DNA of 64,000 bases from Erysipelotrichaceae bacterium (GCA_022767445.1 JALENJ010000062.1:1-64000), one strand, 5' to 3'; counted from the first letter of the stretch, positions 17,097 through 26,793 are shown. Numbers and translations are program-made. The notes: a model not told the origin generated them from the letters alone.

Positions 17097-18017
17097 TTAG
17101 ACAAGTTTGCATCCCTGTATATATCCTTTTACTTTTAGTTCATGATTGATTGCGTTGAGTACTCTTCTTTTATCTGTACTCCAAAGTGGTGCAATCAAGT
17201 CTTCTCCATTTCCATCTCCTGTTAAGCGATGTATGACAATGGAAGAATCTAAATATGCGATACACTCTGTTACTAAGTCTACATATTCTTCCATTGTTAA
17301 AACATGATATAAGCTCTGATTCTGCAGATATTGCATCCCTAATCGAGTCCCTTTTAGATAATGCAATAGCTGCAGCTTAACACCATTGATACCTACATCA
17401 TTTAGATGTGTGATTGTCTGTAATAACATCTCTTTACTCTCATTTGGTAAACCTAAGATGACATGGACAATCACATCCACACCAATACTCTTTAACTGTT
17501 GTACACAATGATCAAAGGTAGATAAAGGGTATCCACGATTCATCCATTTGGCAGTTTCTTCATGAATCGTCTGTAAACCAAGTTCAACCCATATTAGCTT
17601 ACTTGGATATGTCTTCTTTAAGTGATCTAATAGCGAAATCACATCATTCCCTACACAATCCGGTCTTGTTGCGATAGAGATACCTGTAAATAGTTCATCC
17701 TGTAAGGCTGAGGTAAATATCTTCTCTAGTCTATCGATTGGTGCGTAGGTATTTGTAAAGGATTGAAAGTATGCGATGTAATCACCAACAGGTACATCTT
17801 TGTGATTGTAGATAAAGTCATCACGCTTAAATGGTTTGCCCTCATAACGTATCGCAAAATCACCAGATCCACCCTCTCCACAGAAGATACATCCACCAAC
17901 GCCAACCTTACCATCACGATTTGGACAAGTCATGCCAGTTTCTAACGCTACTTTATATAGTTTTCTACCGTACTTATCTTTCATGTACTGCGGTAGTGAA
18001 TAATATAGTTGTTTCAT
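17097..18017 (-). CDS. TIGR01212 family radical SAM protein (YtqA-like)
   Basis: This radical SAM enzyme of unresolved function is related to Elp3-like enzymes. Cluster cysteines are C31, C43 and C46 in the segment TCPNRDGKVGVGGCIFCG, which gives the C-x11-C-x2-C spacing of this family. The barrel continues with YFQSFTNTYAP, ISIATRPDC and VELGLQT. Length (306 aa) is normal. The ribosome binding site (AGGA, 3-4 nt) is weak but the start agrees with the family. It lies alone between mupG and the Na/Pi gene with its own terminator. Confidence 0.9.
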   Translation of the reverse strand: MKQLYYSLPQYMKDKYGRKLYKVALETGMTCPNRDGKVGVGGCIFCGEGGSGDFAIRYEGKPFKRDDFIYNHKDVPVGDYIAYFQSFTNTYAPIDRLEKIFTSALQDELFTGISIATRPDCVGNDVISLLDHLKKTYPSKLIWVELGLQTIHEETAKWMNRGYPLSTFDHCVQQLKSIGVDVIVHVILGLPNESKEMLLQTITHLNDVGINGVKLQLLHYLKGTRLGMQYLQNQSLYHVLTMEEYVDLVTECIAYLDSSIVIHRLTGDGNGEDLIAPLWSTDKRRVLNAINHELKVKGYIQGCKLV

Positions 18018-18057
18018 ATTCCTATTGTATGCTGAAAGAGAAAATAAAAGAAGATAC

Positions 18058-19104
18058 CTAAATATCCTCTTCTACAAAACGTAATTTTGTGCCACCTTGG
18101 ATTAACTCTAAAATTGAAAGATAACCACTACCAACCTGGCCAATCACATTGACACGCTTGTCACTTGGTAAATCCTCTCTGATGACTTGAACTTCACCTG
18201 CATAACGTAAATAGTTGTCATTATCAATTGTGATCATGCCACGTTTACGTTCAACTGTATTGCATGGTTTAATGTTTTCATCTTTCTTCTTCATCGCTCT
18301 AGCTTCCTCGATACGGATAATCCAAGCAGGACTATCGATACGACAAGATAGCTTTTCATGTAAGAAATGTTTGGCTGCACTTAGCTGTACTGGCAGATCA
18401 ATCACTCCTGTATCACAATAGGACTGAATACGTGCAGTCTCATATTGACTAATACCAGGATCTCCTACAAATACTTGATCAACGTGATACTTCAGTACCA
18501 ACTCTAAATAGGCCGCATATGGTGAAACATGACGATGTTTTTCAAGCGTTGGTAGTCCTTCATAGATTGGACCACGCTTTAAGGCATCCCCAGCGATAAA
18601 GGCAATCACATGGATACCAGCTGCTTGTAAAGACTTTGTAATCTTTAAGAAGAATGTATCATCCAAACCTGTTTCAGGGCGTGGATAATAGTTGTGCATC
18701 GCAAGAACTTCTTTTCCTTGTTCAATAATATCCTTGATATCATCAACTTGTATCGTCGATGCATTTAATACAATTGGCATTTTTTTAGCCAGTGCTAGCA
18801 TCTGTTGATGATCGAAGCCATAGTCCAAACGCAATGCATATACACCCAATACATCTACAATCTCATCGATCGTCTGTAATGAGAATAACTCTAATGATTT
18901 ACTGGAGACATCCGCTACAATACGGAAGCCCTCATTGTTCAACCACGCACACATTTCCTTCATATCTTGTGTGTAGGTATCACTAAACTCTTCACTGATA
19001 TGCAAGGAAACAAACACCAATGGATGATTCTTTCCTAAACCTTCTAAGTATTGTTTCTGTTTTTCAAATGTGGATAAGAAAACAGAATAACCTAATGGAT
19101 TCAT
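18058..19104 (-). CDS. mupG: MupG-type 6-phospho-N-acetylmuramidase (DUF871)
   Basis: This TIM-barrel protein of the MupG/DUF871 family, followed by a small beta domain, hydrolyses MurNAc-6-phosphate-GlcNAc disaccharides inside the cell during peptidoglycan recycling. The N-terminal GYSVFLSTFEKQKQYLEGL and the segment MHNYYPRPETGLDD are characteristic. The ATG abuts the murQ stop with no gap, so the two genes are translationally coupled, and the product pathway matches: MupG releases MurNAc-6P that MurQ converts. The direct partner is a strong reason for this call over a generic DUF871. Confidence 0.88.
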   Translation of the reverse strand: MNPLGYSVFLSTFEKQKQYLEGLGKNHPLVFVSLHISEEFSDTYTQDMKEMCAWLNNEGFRIVADVSSKSLELFSLQTIDEIVDVLGVYALRLDYGFDHQQMLALAKKMPIVLNASTIQVDDIKDIIEQGKEVLAMHNYYPRPETGLDDTFFLKITKSLQAAGIHVIAFIAGDALKRGPIYEGLPTLEKHRHVSPYAAYLELVLKYHVDQVFVGDPGISQYETARIQSYCDTGVIDLPVQLSAAKHFLHEKLSCRIDSPAWIIRIEEARAMKKKDENIKPCNTVERKRGMITIDNDNYLRYAGEVQVIREDLPSDKRVNVIGQVGSGYLSILELIQGGTKLRFVEEDI

Positions 19105-20010
19105 TTATGCATTCTCCTTAATCGCAAGACGAACATGACCTTTCGCAGTATCTAAGCGTGAAAGTGCTTCATCATATCCACAACCTGCAAGTATCATTGT
19201 AATGGCAACTTTACAAGAACCCTTCGCTAAATCAATTGTCTTACGTGCTTCCTCTCTTTCAACGCCAGTGGCTTCCATGACGATATTTTCAGCACGATTG
19301 CGAAGCTTCTCATTTGTCTGCATCACATCAACCATCAAATTATGATAGGCCTTACCAAGACCAACCATGGTTGCGGTTGAAATCATGTTAAGAATCATCT
19401 TTTCAGCAGTACCTGATTTCAAACGTGTAGAACCTGTTAATACCTCTGCACCAACTGGTACATCGATAGCGATCTGCGCCACGGCACCAATCGCAGATTC
19501 TGTTGTATTGGAAATAGCTGCTGTATGGCAACCTAATGTATTTGCGTACTCTAAGCCACCAATGACATAAGGTGTTCGACCACTAGCAGCTAGACCAATG
19601 ACGATATCCTTACTATTTACATTGAGATTGACTAAGTCCTGTTTTGCGAAATCCTTAGAGTCCTCAGCACCTTCCAAAGCTTTGATGAAAGCGCCAGAGC
19701 CTCCAGCAATCAGTCCTACAACCACATCTGGAGATACACCAAATGTTGGTGGACATTCTGCCGCATCAAGAACACCAAGTCTACCACTTGTGCCAGCGCC
19801 CATGTAGATGATACGTCCACCGTTTGAGATCGCCTCAATCGCATAATCAATTACCTGACCAATCTTAGGTAGGTGTGGTGCAATCATTCCAGGAATGAGT
19901 GCATCTTCACGATTCATCTCAGTAATAATTTCTAATGTACTCATCTGATCAAGATTCATAGTATTTGGGTTGCGATGTTCCGTCGCAATTGTCTTAAGGT
20001 TAATTGTCAT
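19105..20010 (-). CDS. murQ: N-acetylmuramic acid 6-phosphate etherase
   Basis: This SIS-domain enzyme cleaves the D-lactyl ether of MurNAc-6P to give GlcNAc-6P and lactate in peptidoglycan recycling. Family stretches include ATEHRNPNT, GAGTSGRLGVLDAAECPPT, GLAASGRTPYVIGG, and TGSTRLKSGTAEKMILN. I set the start at MTINLKTI, with GGAGG about 11 nt upstream; a GTG ten codons earlier lies before that ribosome binding site. It is the first gene of murQ-mupG, divergent from a MurR/RpiR-type regulator whose intergenic region holds repeated AT-rich operator candidates. Confidence 0.95.
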   Translation of the reverse strand: MTINLKTIATEHRNPNTMNLDQMSTLEIITEMNREDALIPGMIAPHLPKIGQVIDYAIEAISNGGRIIYMGAGTSGRLGVLDAAECPPTFGVSPDVVVGLIAGGSGAFIKALEGAEDSKDFAKQDLVNLNVNSKDIVIGLAASGRTPYVIGGLEYANTLGCHTAAISNTTESAIGAVAQIAIDVPVGAEVLTGSTRLKSGTAEKMILNMISTATMVGLGKAYHNLMVDVMQTNEKLRNRAENIVMEATGVEREEARKTIDLAKGSCKVAITMILAGCGYDEALSRLDTAKGHVRLAIKENA

Positions 20011-20061
20011 ATCTATGTTTACCTCCACAGAATTATTCACCTGTATTATAGTTAATGCAAT

Positions 20062-20104
20062 AATATTATTTCAATGGTACTATTATTATACGAAATATTA
20101 TTTC
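20062..20104. promoter_or_regulatory. Candidate MurR operators between murQ and murR
   Basis: AATATTATTTC occurs twice in the same orientation, at 20062-20072 and 20094-20104, exactly 32 bp or about three helical turns apart. Each sits in a wider palindrome (AATAATATTATT and GAAATA-T-TATTTC). The position between divergent murQ and a MurR-like regulator suggests these bind the regulator. This is inference. Confidence 0.55.
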
Positions 20105-20153
20105 TGTTTTTGAGATAATATGTTATTGTTTATATAGATTGGAGCCCTCATAT

Positions 20154-21002
20154 ATGAAAAATGCACTTATTCGATTACGTGAGCATTACCATGAACTGGC
20201 TGGCGCAGAACAGACAGTTGCCCAATATATTCTAAAGAATCCCGAGATTGCTAGTACGCTATCTGTACAAGAGCTAGCCAAGAAGAGCTTCTCTTCTCCA
20301 TCCGCTGTTGTTAGAATGTGTCATCGCATCAACTTTGATGGATTCAAGGACTTTAAGCGTAACTTAACAATCGAACTCGCTGTACATACCAAAACTGGAG
20401 AACAGATGTACAACGAAGAGATTACACGTGAAGATTCCATATCTGATATTATCCGCAAAGTAACTGCGAAAAATGCGAAATCACTCGATGAAACAGAAAA
20501 ACTGATGGATGTAGAAACTCTACAAGCATGTGTGAAGTTGATGGATAACGCCCACAACATCATCCTTGTTGGTATGGGTGCCTCCCTTGTCGCACTTAGA
20601 GACTTATACTTAAAGCTACTACGTATCTCAAGACCATGTACAATCAATGATGACTGGCACTCCCAACTGCTAAGTTGTCGCAACAGTACAGCTAACGATG
20701 TAGCGATTGTATGTTCCTATTCAGGAAATACTTCCGAGGTTCTTACATGCATGAATGCATTAAAAGAAAACCTAACACCAGTGATTGCGATTACACGTTG
20801 TGTTGATACACCAGTCTCAAAACTAGCTGACTACAAACTCTACACAACAGAAAACGAATCTATACTACGTACGGCTGCGATGTCATCCCGTATCTCACAG
20901 TTAAACATCATCGATATACTCTATACAGCACTTGGTACAGTCAACTACGATGAAACCATCAAAGTATTACACAGAACATATATCGAAAAACCGAAAAACT
21001 AA
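20154..21002 (+). CDS. MurR/RpiR family transcriptional regulator
   Basis: The N-terminal RpiR-type helix-turn-helix domain (about 1-77, with TVAQYILKNPEIASTLSVQ and SSPSAVVRMCHRI) is joined to a C-terminal SIS domain (about 115-250, with ILVGMGASLVALRD and VCSYSGNTSEV) that binds phosphosugars. Divergence from murQ-mupG points to MurNAc-6P or a related sugar phosphate as effector, as for E. coli MurR. The ATG start follows TTGGAG by 9 nt; a TTG five codons upstream is less likely. A bidirectional terminator separates it from the nucleoside hydrolase operon. Confidence 0.88.
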   Translation: MKNALIRLREHYHELAGAEQTVAQYILKNPEIASTLSVQELAKKSFSSPSAVVRMCHRINFDGFKDFKRNLTIELAVHTKTGEQMYNEEITREDSISDIIRKVTAKNAKSLDETEKLMDVETLQACVKLMDNAHNIILVGMGASLVALRDLYLKLLRISRPCTINDDWHSQLLSCRNSTANDVAIVCSYSGNTSEVLTCMNALKENLTPVIAITRCVDTPVSKLADYKLYTTENESILRTAAMSSRISQLNIIDILYTALGTVNYDETIKVLHRTYIEKPKN

Positions 21003-21003
21003 C

Positions 21004-21035
21004 AAATGTCCAGATGATTACACATCTGGACATTT
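21004..21035. terminator. Bidirectional intrinsic terminator between murR and the nucleoside operon
   Basis: AAATGTCCAGATG and CATCTGGACATTT form a perfect 13-bp stem with a 6-nt loop between convergent stop codons. Confidence 0.88.
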
Positions 21036-21042
21036 CATATAC

Positions 21043-21984
21043 TTAGCGATACTTAGAAATCAAATCCTTCATGATTTTCGCAAACGCTTCTCTATCCGCA
21101 TCCAAGATGACTAGCGTCTCACGTTTAGCAAACTTGGTATCACTCCACAAGTCTGTCACTGTCTTACCAAAACTAATTTGGCTTTGTGTTTCAACATAGA
21201 CGCCAGCTTTTTGTCCTGTAAATATCTCAGGATACTGTAGATAAATTAGAGGACATGCATCATGAATGCATAGCATCTCACGATGATAGAAACTCTGATA
21301 GAAATTCATATTCGCTTGTACTACATCTGTAAAGAAGCGACTGATCTTCGTATTAAAATCACTAATATCTTTTACATCCCTACCATCCAAGTATGCACGA
21401 TTGGTCACATCCAAGCCAAACATAATCACAGGGATTCCACTTTGGAATACTGTTTCAGCAGCTTGTGGATCAGCATAGATATTAAACTCTGCACTAGGTG
21501 TAGCGTTACCTCCAACAGCAGCACCACCCATAATCAGAATTCTTTCAACATACTCTTTGATATCAGGATGAGATACGATTGCGGTTGCGATATTTGTTAA
21601 AGGTCCAACCGCAACAATCTGCAGTTTACCCTTTTCTTGTTTCGCACATTGATAGATTGCATCCCATGCATGCATCGTTTCCTTTATCGCTGGCGAATCA
21701 GGAATTATAACACCACCAAGACCATCACTACCATGTACTTGCGAAGCATCCTTTAAAGGAATACACATCGGCTTAATCGCACCAGGATAGACTTTGATAT
21801 CCTCACGACCAGCATATGCCAATACATTTCTAGCATTCTTGAATGTATTTTCATGCTTAACATTTCCTGCAACGGCGGATACACCCTTTAAATCAAGACG
21901 GTCAAGTTGTAATGCACATAATAGTGCAACCGCATCATCCACACCAGTATCGGTATCAATCCAAATTGGAATGAAATCACTCAT
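21043..21984 (-). CDS. Nucleoside hydrolase (IunH family), copy 1
   Basis: This cytosolic N-ribohydrolase splits purine or pyrimidine ribonucleosides into base and ribose. The calcium/ribose-binding aspartate cluster is in DTDTGVDDAVALL near residues 9-21. GGAAVGGNATPSAEFNIYADPQAA and MFGLDVTNRA are typical of IU-type hydrolases, and HDACPLIYL carries the active-site His-Asp. It overlaps the previous hydrolase gene by 4 bp (ATGA), so it is the last gene of the importer operon. Substrate preference cannot be assigned. Confidence 0.9.
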   Translation of the reverse strand: MSDFIPIWIDTDTGVDDAVALLCALQLDRLDLKGVSAVAGNVKHENTFKNARNVLAYAGREDIKVYPGAIKPMCIPLKDASQVHGSDGLGGVIIPDSPAIKETMHAWDAIYQCAKQEKGKLQIVAVGPLTNIATAIVSHPDIKEYVERILIMGGAAVGGNATPSAEFNIYADPQAAETVFQSGIPVIMFGLDVTNRAYLDGRDVKDISDFNTKISRFFTDVVQANMNFYQSFYHREMLCIHDACPLIYLQYPEIFTGQKAGVYVETQSQISFGKTVTDLWSDTKFAKRETLVILDADREAFAKIMKDLISKYR

Positions 21985-22937
21985 TGTATCTCTACCTTTC
22001 TATCATCATACACCTTACAAGCCTCTACCAATAAATCCACGAAACCTTCACGATCTACGCCTAATACCGCACGTACATTTGGTTGTTGTTTGCTTGTGCC
22101 ATGCCAATCAGGGATGGTCGCTCCTCGTGTATATTGTCCCTTGGTATCTACTTGTACATATAGATCCTTTATCGTAAAGATTTCAGGTTTTAATAGTACA
22201 GCCACTGCACATGGATCATGTAGTGGTGAACCTGACCAACCAAGCTGTTCATGGTGTTTAAAGAAGAATGCTAACCAATCCGCTACAATCGTAGATACTT
22301 GATTGCCAATGGCACGTATCTTCTTTTCATCATCTGGATAGACAATAGCTTTCTCAGTCACATCAAGTCCACACATTGTCAGTGGAATCCCTGAGGTGAA
22401 GACAATCTGTGCAGCTTCTGGATCTTCAAAGATATTAAATTCCGCTGCAGGTGTCCAATTACCATTTCTTAGACCTCCACCCATGATGGATATCATACCA
22501 ATCTTATCCTTCACTTCAGGATGCGCTAATAATAGTGCCGCAACATTTGTCAAAGGTCCTGTAGAGATAATCGTAACAAGTTCATCTGTTTCATTTAGGA
22601 CCTTTGACATCAACTCTACAGAAGATAACTCTTCCAACTGCATGCATGGTTCAGGTAACTTCGGTCCATCCAACCCAGATTCTCCATGAAAGTTACCTGC
22701 CGTAATTAACTGTGCAAGTAAAGGCTTATTTCTACCCTTTGCGATTGGCGCTTCAATACCCAATAGTGTACATACACGCATGGCATTGTATGTTGTCTTT
22801 TCCAACGTTTGATTACCAGCTACACTGGTAACTGCTTTAATATCAAAGTTGGGATTCGATTTAGCAAGTACCCAGGCAATCGCATCATCGTGACCTGGAT
22901 CGCCATCCAAAATGACAGGTATCTTATGATCTACCAT
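21981..22937 (-). CDS. Nucleoside hydrolase (IunH family), copy 2
   Basis: A second N-ribohydrolase, clearly divergent from its neighbour. The metal site is DGDPGHDDAIAWVLA near residues 11-25, and family motifs GGGLRNGNWTPAAEFNIFEDPEAA and MCGLDVTEKAI follow, with HDPCAVAVLL near the C-terminus. The gene starts within the stop codon of the upstream permease and runs into the next hydrolase, so import and cleavage of nucleosides are co-translated. Two enzymes may cover different bases. Confidence 0.9.
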   Translation of the reverse strand: MVDHKIPVILDGDPGHDDAIAWVLAKSNPNFDIKAVTSVAGNQTLEKTTYNAMRVCTLLGIEAPIAKGRNKPLLAQLITAGNFHGESGLDGPKLPEPCMQLEELSSVELMSKVLNETDELVTIISTGPLTNVAALLLAHPEVKDKIGMISIMGGGLRNGNWTPAAEFNIFEDPEAAQIVFTSGIPLTMCGLDVTEKAIVYPDDEKKIRAIGNQVSTIVADWLAFFFKHHEQLGWSGSPLHDPCAVAVLLKPEIFTIKDLYVQVDTKGQYTRGATIPDWHGTSKQQPNVRAVLGVDREGFVDLLVEACKVYDDRKVEIQ

Positions 22938-23887
22938 TACGCACTTACCTTTTCATGATGTGCTCTTTTTGCACGTCTTCTAGCGATAATCGCAAATACC
23001 ACAAGGCCGATAATCGTTACGAGATATGGAATTGGTGATACAAGGTTAGAATCTACACCAGTCGCAGATAACTTAATACCTAATGCCTGAGCGAATCCGA
23101 AGATCAACGCGGATAACATACAGCCAAGAGGTTCACCTGCGCCCATAGCTTGTGCAGCTAAGGCAATAAAACCACGACCAGCCAGCATGTCAAGCGACCA
23201 ACCCATTGCGTAGTACATTGACATAAATGCACCACCCATACCACAAAGAATACCAGCGATAACCATTGTGATGTACTTAATACGTAGAACACTGACACCA
23301 ACAGATGAAGCCGCATGTGGATTTTCACCAACAGAGCGGATATTCAAACCGAGCGGTGTACGATATAACAATACCCATGTTAAGAAAACACTGATAAATG
23401 CTAGGTATGTGAGTAAACTATGACCTGATAATACATTTCCAATCACCGGAATTTGATTGATGAATGGAATTGTAATACTTGGAATCTGTAGTTTTTGTGT
23501 AATTAAAGATGTTGTGGAAGTCAATTGTGTTCCTTGTGTAATACCAGTAATTACCTTCACAAGGAAGATTGTTCCACCAGACCCAATCATATTGACCGCA
23601 GTACCCGTTAGGATAATATCCGTCTTTAGATTAAACGCAAAGAATCCCATAAACAGACTGACAAGAATACCCGTCACAATGGCTACTAGTAAACCTATAA
23701 ACCAGCTGCCTGAATAGTATGCAAATAGCGAACCAAATAAAGCTGAAATCATCATCGTTCCTTCAAGACCAATGTTGGATACACCAGCCTTTTCACAGAT
23801 GACAGCCGCCATCGTTGCGAATAGAATAGGCGCCGTAATACGGAAAATCGCAAAGAAGAATTCAGGTGTAAATATCATCTGTAACAT
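22937..23887 (-). CDS. Nucleoside ABC transporter permease (BmpC/NupQ-like)
   Basis: This integral membrane protein of the branched-chain amino acid/ribose type permease family has eight to ten hydrophobic helices over 316 aa. GLEGTMMISALFGSLFAYYSG and GRGFIALAAQAMGAGEPLGC are characteristic of the second permease of BMP-type nucleoside importers. It pairs with the longer permease upstream (2-nt gap) and the duplicated ATPase. The C-terminus is basic and cytoplasmic. Confidence 0.88.
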   Translation of the reverse strand: MLQMIFTPEFFFAIFRITAPILFATMAAVICEKAGVSNIGLEGTMMISALFGSLFAYYSGSWFIGLLVAIVTGILVSLFMGFFAFNLKTDIILTGTAVNMIGSGGTIFLVKVITGITQGTQLTSTTSLITQKLQIPSITIPFINQIPVIGNVLSGHSLLTYLAFISVFLTWVLLYRTPLGLNIRSVGENPHAASSVGVSVLRIKYITMVIAGILCGMGGAFMSMYYAMGWSLDMLAGRGFIALAAQAMGAGEPLGCMLSALIFGFAQALGIKLSATGVDSNLVSPIPYLVTIIGLVVFAIIARRRAKRAHHEKVSA

Positions 23888-23888
23888 T

Positions 23889-25034
23889 CTACTTCACACT
23901 CCCTTCTACAGTCGCATCAATCATTTTTTCACGCAGCTCTTCCTCTGCACTCTTAACAACCAGTCTTTGACGATACTTCGATAAGAATTGATCAGCCGCA
24001 AAGAACAAGAAGATTACCGCCTGAATAATGTCGATTAATTGGGCAGGTACAGATGCATATGTGGACATCAATGTACAACCCTTTTCAAGATATGCCATAA
24101 AGAAAGCCGCTAGTGGTACAAATGCAGGATTATTACCCGCAAGAATCGCTACCGTAACACCTGTCCATCCATATCCTGGCTGTGCTAACCAGTCAAAGTA
24201 CAGATTTCGACCAAGCATTTCGATACCGCCACCCATACCAGCAAGTAATCCACCGATGACTTGGGCAAGAATGATTACCATCGCAACATTCATACCAGAA
24301 TACATTGAGAACTTCTGGTTAATACCAATCATACGAATTGCATAACCCCAACGTGTACGATACATAAATAGCGCAATTAAGATTGTCACAACAATCGCAA
24401 TCACAAAGCCAATTGATAACTTGGATCCATTGTTAATTAGCTGAGGTAGTGCAGCGTTTGCTTGGAAGTTACTAGTCTGTACTGTACCCTTTGTCTTATC
24501 TGCGATAAATGCATTCATCAAGAACTTGATGACATACATGATGACATAGTTCAACATCAAGGAGTTAACCATTTCACTGACATTTAACTTCGCCTTCAGT
24601 ACTGCCGGTATCAACATCATAATTGCAGTCGCAATCGCACCAGCCGCAATCGCAACGATTGGTAATAATACACCAGGTAGTGGAGCGTATACCGCAACCA
24701 ACGATGTCACAAATGCGCCAAGCAAGATGCCACCCTCAGATCCTAAGTTAAACTGATTCGCTGAGAACATGACACAAGTCGCAAGACCCGTAAAGATAAT
24801 CGGAATCATACCTGCAAGTATGTCCGTAAATCCCTTTACACTAAAGCTACCGTTTGTTCGAATGAGCGGTTGAATCAACATCGCCTTGAGTGATTCAAAC
24901 GTAGCACCTAAACGTGCTCCAAAACTATTACCTTTTGAGCTGACAAAAATCAAGAAGGCAGCTACCAATAAGGCAATTCCAATTGCGAGTGCACCACGCA
25001 CTACGCTAAACATCAAACTTCTTTTCTTATTCAT
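23889..25034 (-). CDS. Nucleoside ABC transporter permease (BmpB/NupP-like)
   Basis: This is the first permease subunit of the BMP-type nucleoside importer. It has an N-terminal helix, an extracytoplasmic segment and about nine further helices. LGSEGGILLGAFVTSL and MNVAMVIILAQVIGGLLAGM are family signatures. The ATG giving MNKKRSLMF follows GGAAGGG and overlaps the ATPase stop by 8 bp; the longer frame lacks a ribosome binding site. Confidence 0.88.
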   Translation of the reverse strand: MNKKRSLMFSVVRGALAIGIALLVAAFLIFVSSKGNSFGARLGATFESLKAMLIQPLIRTNGSFSVKGFTDILAGMIPIIFTGLATCVMFSANQFNLGSEGGILLGAFVTSLVAVYAPLPGVLLPIVAIAAGAIATAIMMLIPAVLKAKLNVSEMVNSLMLNYVIMYVIKFLMNAFIADKTKGTVQTSNFQANAALPQLINNGSKLSIGFVIAIVVTILIALFMYRTRWGYAIRMIGINQKFSMYSGMNVAMVIILAQVIGGLLAGMGGGIEMLGRNLYFDWLAQPGYGWTGVTVAILAGNNPAFVPLAAFFMAYLEKGCTLMSTYASVPAQLIDIIQAVIFLFFAADQFLSKYRQRLVVKSAEEELREKMIDATVEGSVK

Positions 25035-26586
25035 GTGTAACCCTTCCAATCTCTTCAGCACTCTGTTTCTTAATGCCTAACATATACTGACCCATAATCT
25101 CATCATCCAATTGTGTTGTATCCTCAAAGTAAGCAACAATCTTACCACCGTACATCACAATCAAACTATCGGATAATTCCATAACTTCATTTAGATCCGC
25201 AGATACGAGTAACACACCAATACCAGAACGAGACAAATCAACTAGTTTCTTACGAATGAACTCCGTCGCACCAACGTCAATACCACGTGTTGGTTGATCG
25301 GCGATAATCAAATCTGGTTGATTTGAAAACTCACGCGCTACAACCACCTTTTGGATATTACCACCCGACAACATGCCAACTTTCTGGTTGCGGCTCTTGC
25401 ATAACACCTTGTATTCTTCAATCAATTCATCTGTCTTTGCATGCATGTTCTTCATATCAAACAGTAAACCCTTGTTCATCTGTTTTGAATCACTGCGATC
25501 AGAGATGATATTTTCTTCAATCGTCGCATTGGCCGCAATGCCAAACAACATACGATCTTCTGGAACTAGAGAGATATGCTTTTGACGTAACTCACGTTGA
25601 TTGAGACCGATGATATTTTCGCCATTCATGGTGATGGTTCCACTGTTTGGTGTATTTAAACCAAACAACATATCTACCAACTCTTTTTGACCATTTCCTT
25701 CAACACCAGCGATACCAAGTATTTCTCCCTTACGTACCGATAGGGAAACACCATCTAACATCTTCTTTCCCCAGTCATTAACGTAATGTAAATCTCGTAC
25801 TTTTAGAATCGTGTCTGTTGGTTTTGCGGCATCCTTTTGTACCTGTAGTACAACATCACGGCCAACCATCAAACGAGAAATCTTCTCAGGCGTTACGTCC
25901 TTTGTCTCATAGACACCCATAAACTTACCACCACGCAAGATACTCAGACGATCTGTAATCTCCATGATTTCATTTAGCTTATGAGAGATGAAAATCAAAG
26001 TATAACCCTGTTGTTTTAAATGTTTTAGCTCTTTAAATAACTCTGTTGTTTCTTGGGTTGTTAATACAGCAGTAGGTTCATCTAAGATTAAAATCTTAGC
26101 ACCACGTACCAAAGCCTTTAGTATTTCAACCTTCTGTTTCATACCAACAGGAATATCAACGACACGTGCTGTTGGATCAACAATCAGGTTAAACTTCTTT
26201 GCATATTCTTCTGTAATTTGAATTGCCTTTTGTTTATCAATAAAAATTCCATTCTTCTTCGGTGTCATACCTAAGACGATATTCTCCGCAACCGTTAAGC
26301 TAGGCACCAACATGAAGTGTTGGTGAACCATTCCGATTCCTTTTGATATCGCTACATTTGGTGAGGAAAGATGTACCTTTTCACCATTGACATAAATCTC
26401 ACCTTCCGTCGGTTGTTCTAGGCCGAACAACATCTTCATCAGTGTTGATTTACCAGCACCATTTTCACCCATTAATGCATGGATTTCTCCCTTACGTACA
26501 TTCAAATCAACATCCTGATTAGCGACTACACCATTGGGATAAATCTTACGTATCCCTTTCATTTGAATGACATATTCTTCACTCAT
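25027..26586 (-). CDS. Nucleoside ABC transporter ATPase, duplicated ABC domains (BmpA-system/NupO-like)
   Basis: Two ABC domains lie in one polypeptide. The first has Walker A GENGAGKSTLMK near residue 40, a degenerate signature VGMKQKVEILKAL and Walker B ILILDEPTAVL. The second has GVEGNGQKELVDML in place of Walker A and the signature LSGGNIQKVVVAREF with DLIIADQPTRGID. This asymmetry is typical of sugar/nucleoside importers of the CUT2 type. The start MSEEYVIQ follows AGAGGTAA. A hairpin separates it from the upstream lipoprotein gene. Confidence 0.93.
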   Translation of the reverse strand: MSEEYVIQMKGIRKIYPNGVVANQDVDLNVRKGEIHALMGENGAGKSTLMKMLFGLEQPTEGEIYVNGEKVHLSSPNVAISKGIGMVHQHFMLVPSLTVAENIVLGMTPKKNGIFIDKQKAIQITEEYAKKFNLIVDPTARVVDIPVGMKQKVEILKALVRGAKILILDEPTAVLTTQETTELFKELKHLKQQGYTLIFISHKLNEIMEITDRLSILRGGKFMGVYETKDVTPEKISRLMVGRDVVLQVQKDAAKPTDTILKVRDLHYVNDWGKKMLDGVSLSVRKGEILGIAGVEGNGQKELVDMLFGLNTPNSGTITMNGENIIGLNQRELRQKHISLVPEDRMLFGIAANATIEENIISDRSDSKQMNKGLLFDMKNMHAKTDELIEEYKVLCKSRNQKVGMLSGGNIQKVVVAREFSNQPDLIIADQPTRGIDVGATEFIRKKLVDLSRSGIGVLLVSADLNEVMELSDSLIVMYGGKIVAYFEDTTQLDDEIMGQYMLGIKKQSAEEIGRVTHE

Positions 26587-26611
26587 CACTATTACCTCTT
26601 TATATATTCCT

Positions 26612-26684
26612 AAATAAGAAAGTCCAGTCACAACTACCCTTTCAAGCTATTAATCTCTACTTTCTCGGCAGTTGAAACTGGACT
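26612..26684 (-). promoter_or_regulatory. Intercistronic hairpin (attenuator/partial terminator) between BMP lipoprotein and ATPase genes
   Basis: On the minus strand AGTCCAGTTTCAACT pairs with AGTTGTGACTGGACT (13 of 15 positions) across a loop of about 34 nt, followed by TTTCTTATTT. Such hairpins often reduce read-through so that the binding protein is made in excess over the transporter. That role is inferred from position. Confidence 0.65.
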
Positions 26685-26793
26685 CATAAAACACCAAAGA
26701 TACTAATCAAATAGATTGTTTTTTCGTGACCGGATGAAACATACGAAACCTTTACGCAAAACAATTTATGAATCTTTTACTGCAACGTTTTCG

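Noticed and set aside
20321-20683. 120-codon antisense ORF within the murR gene
   Set aside because: It is a shadow of the well-supported RpiR gene with no ribosome binding site.
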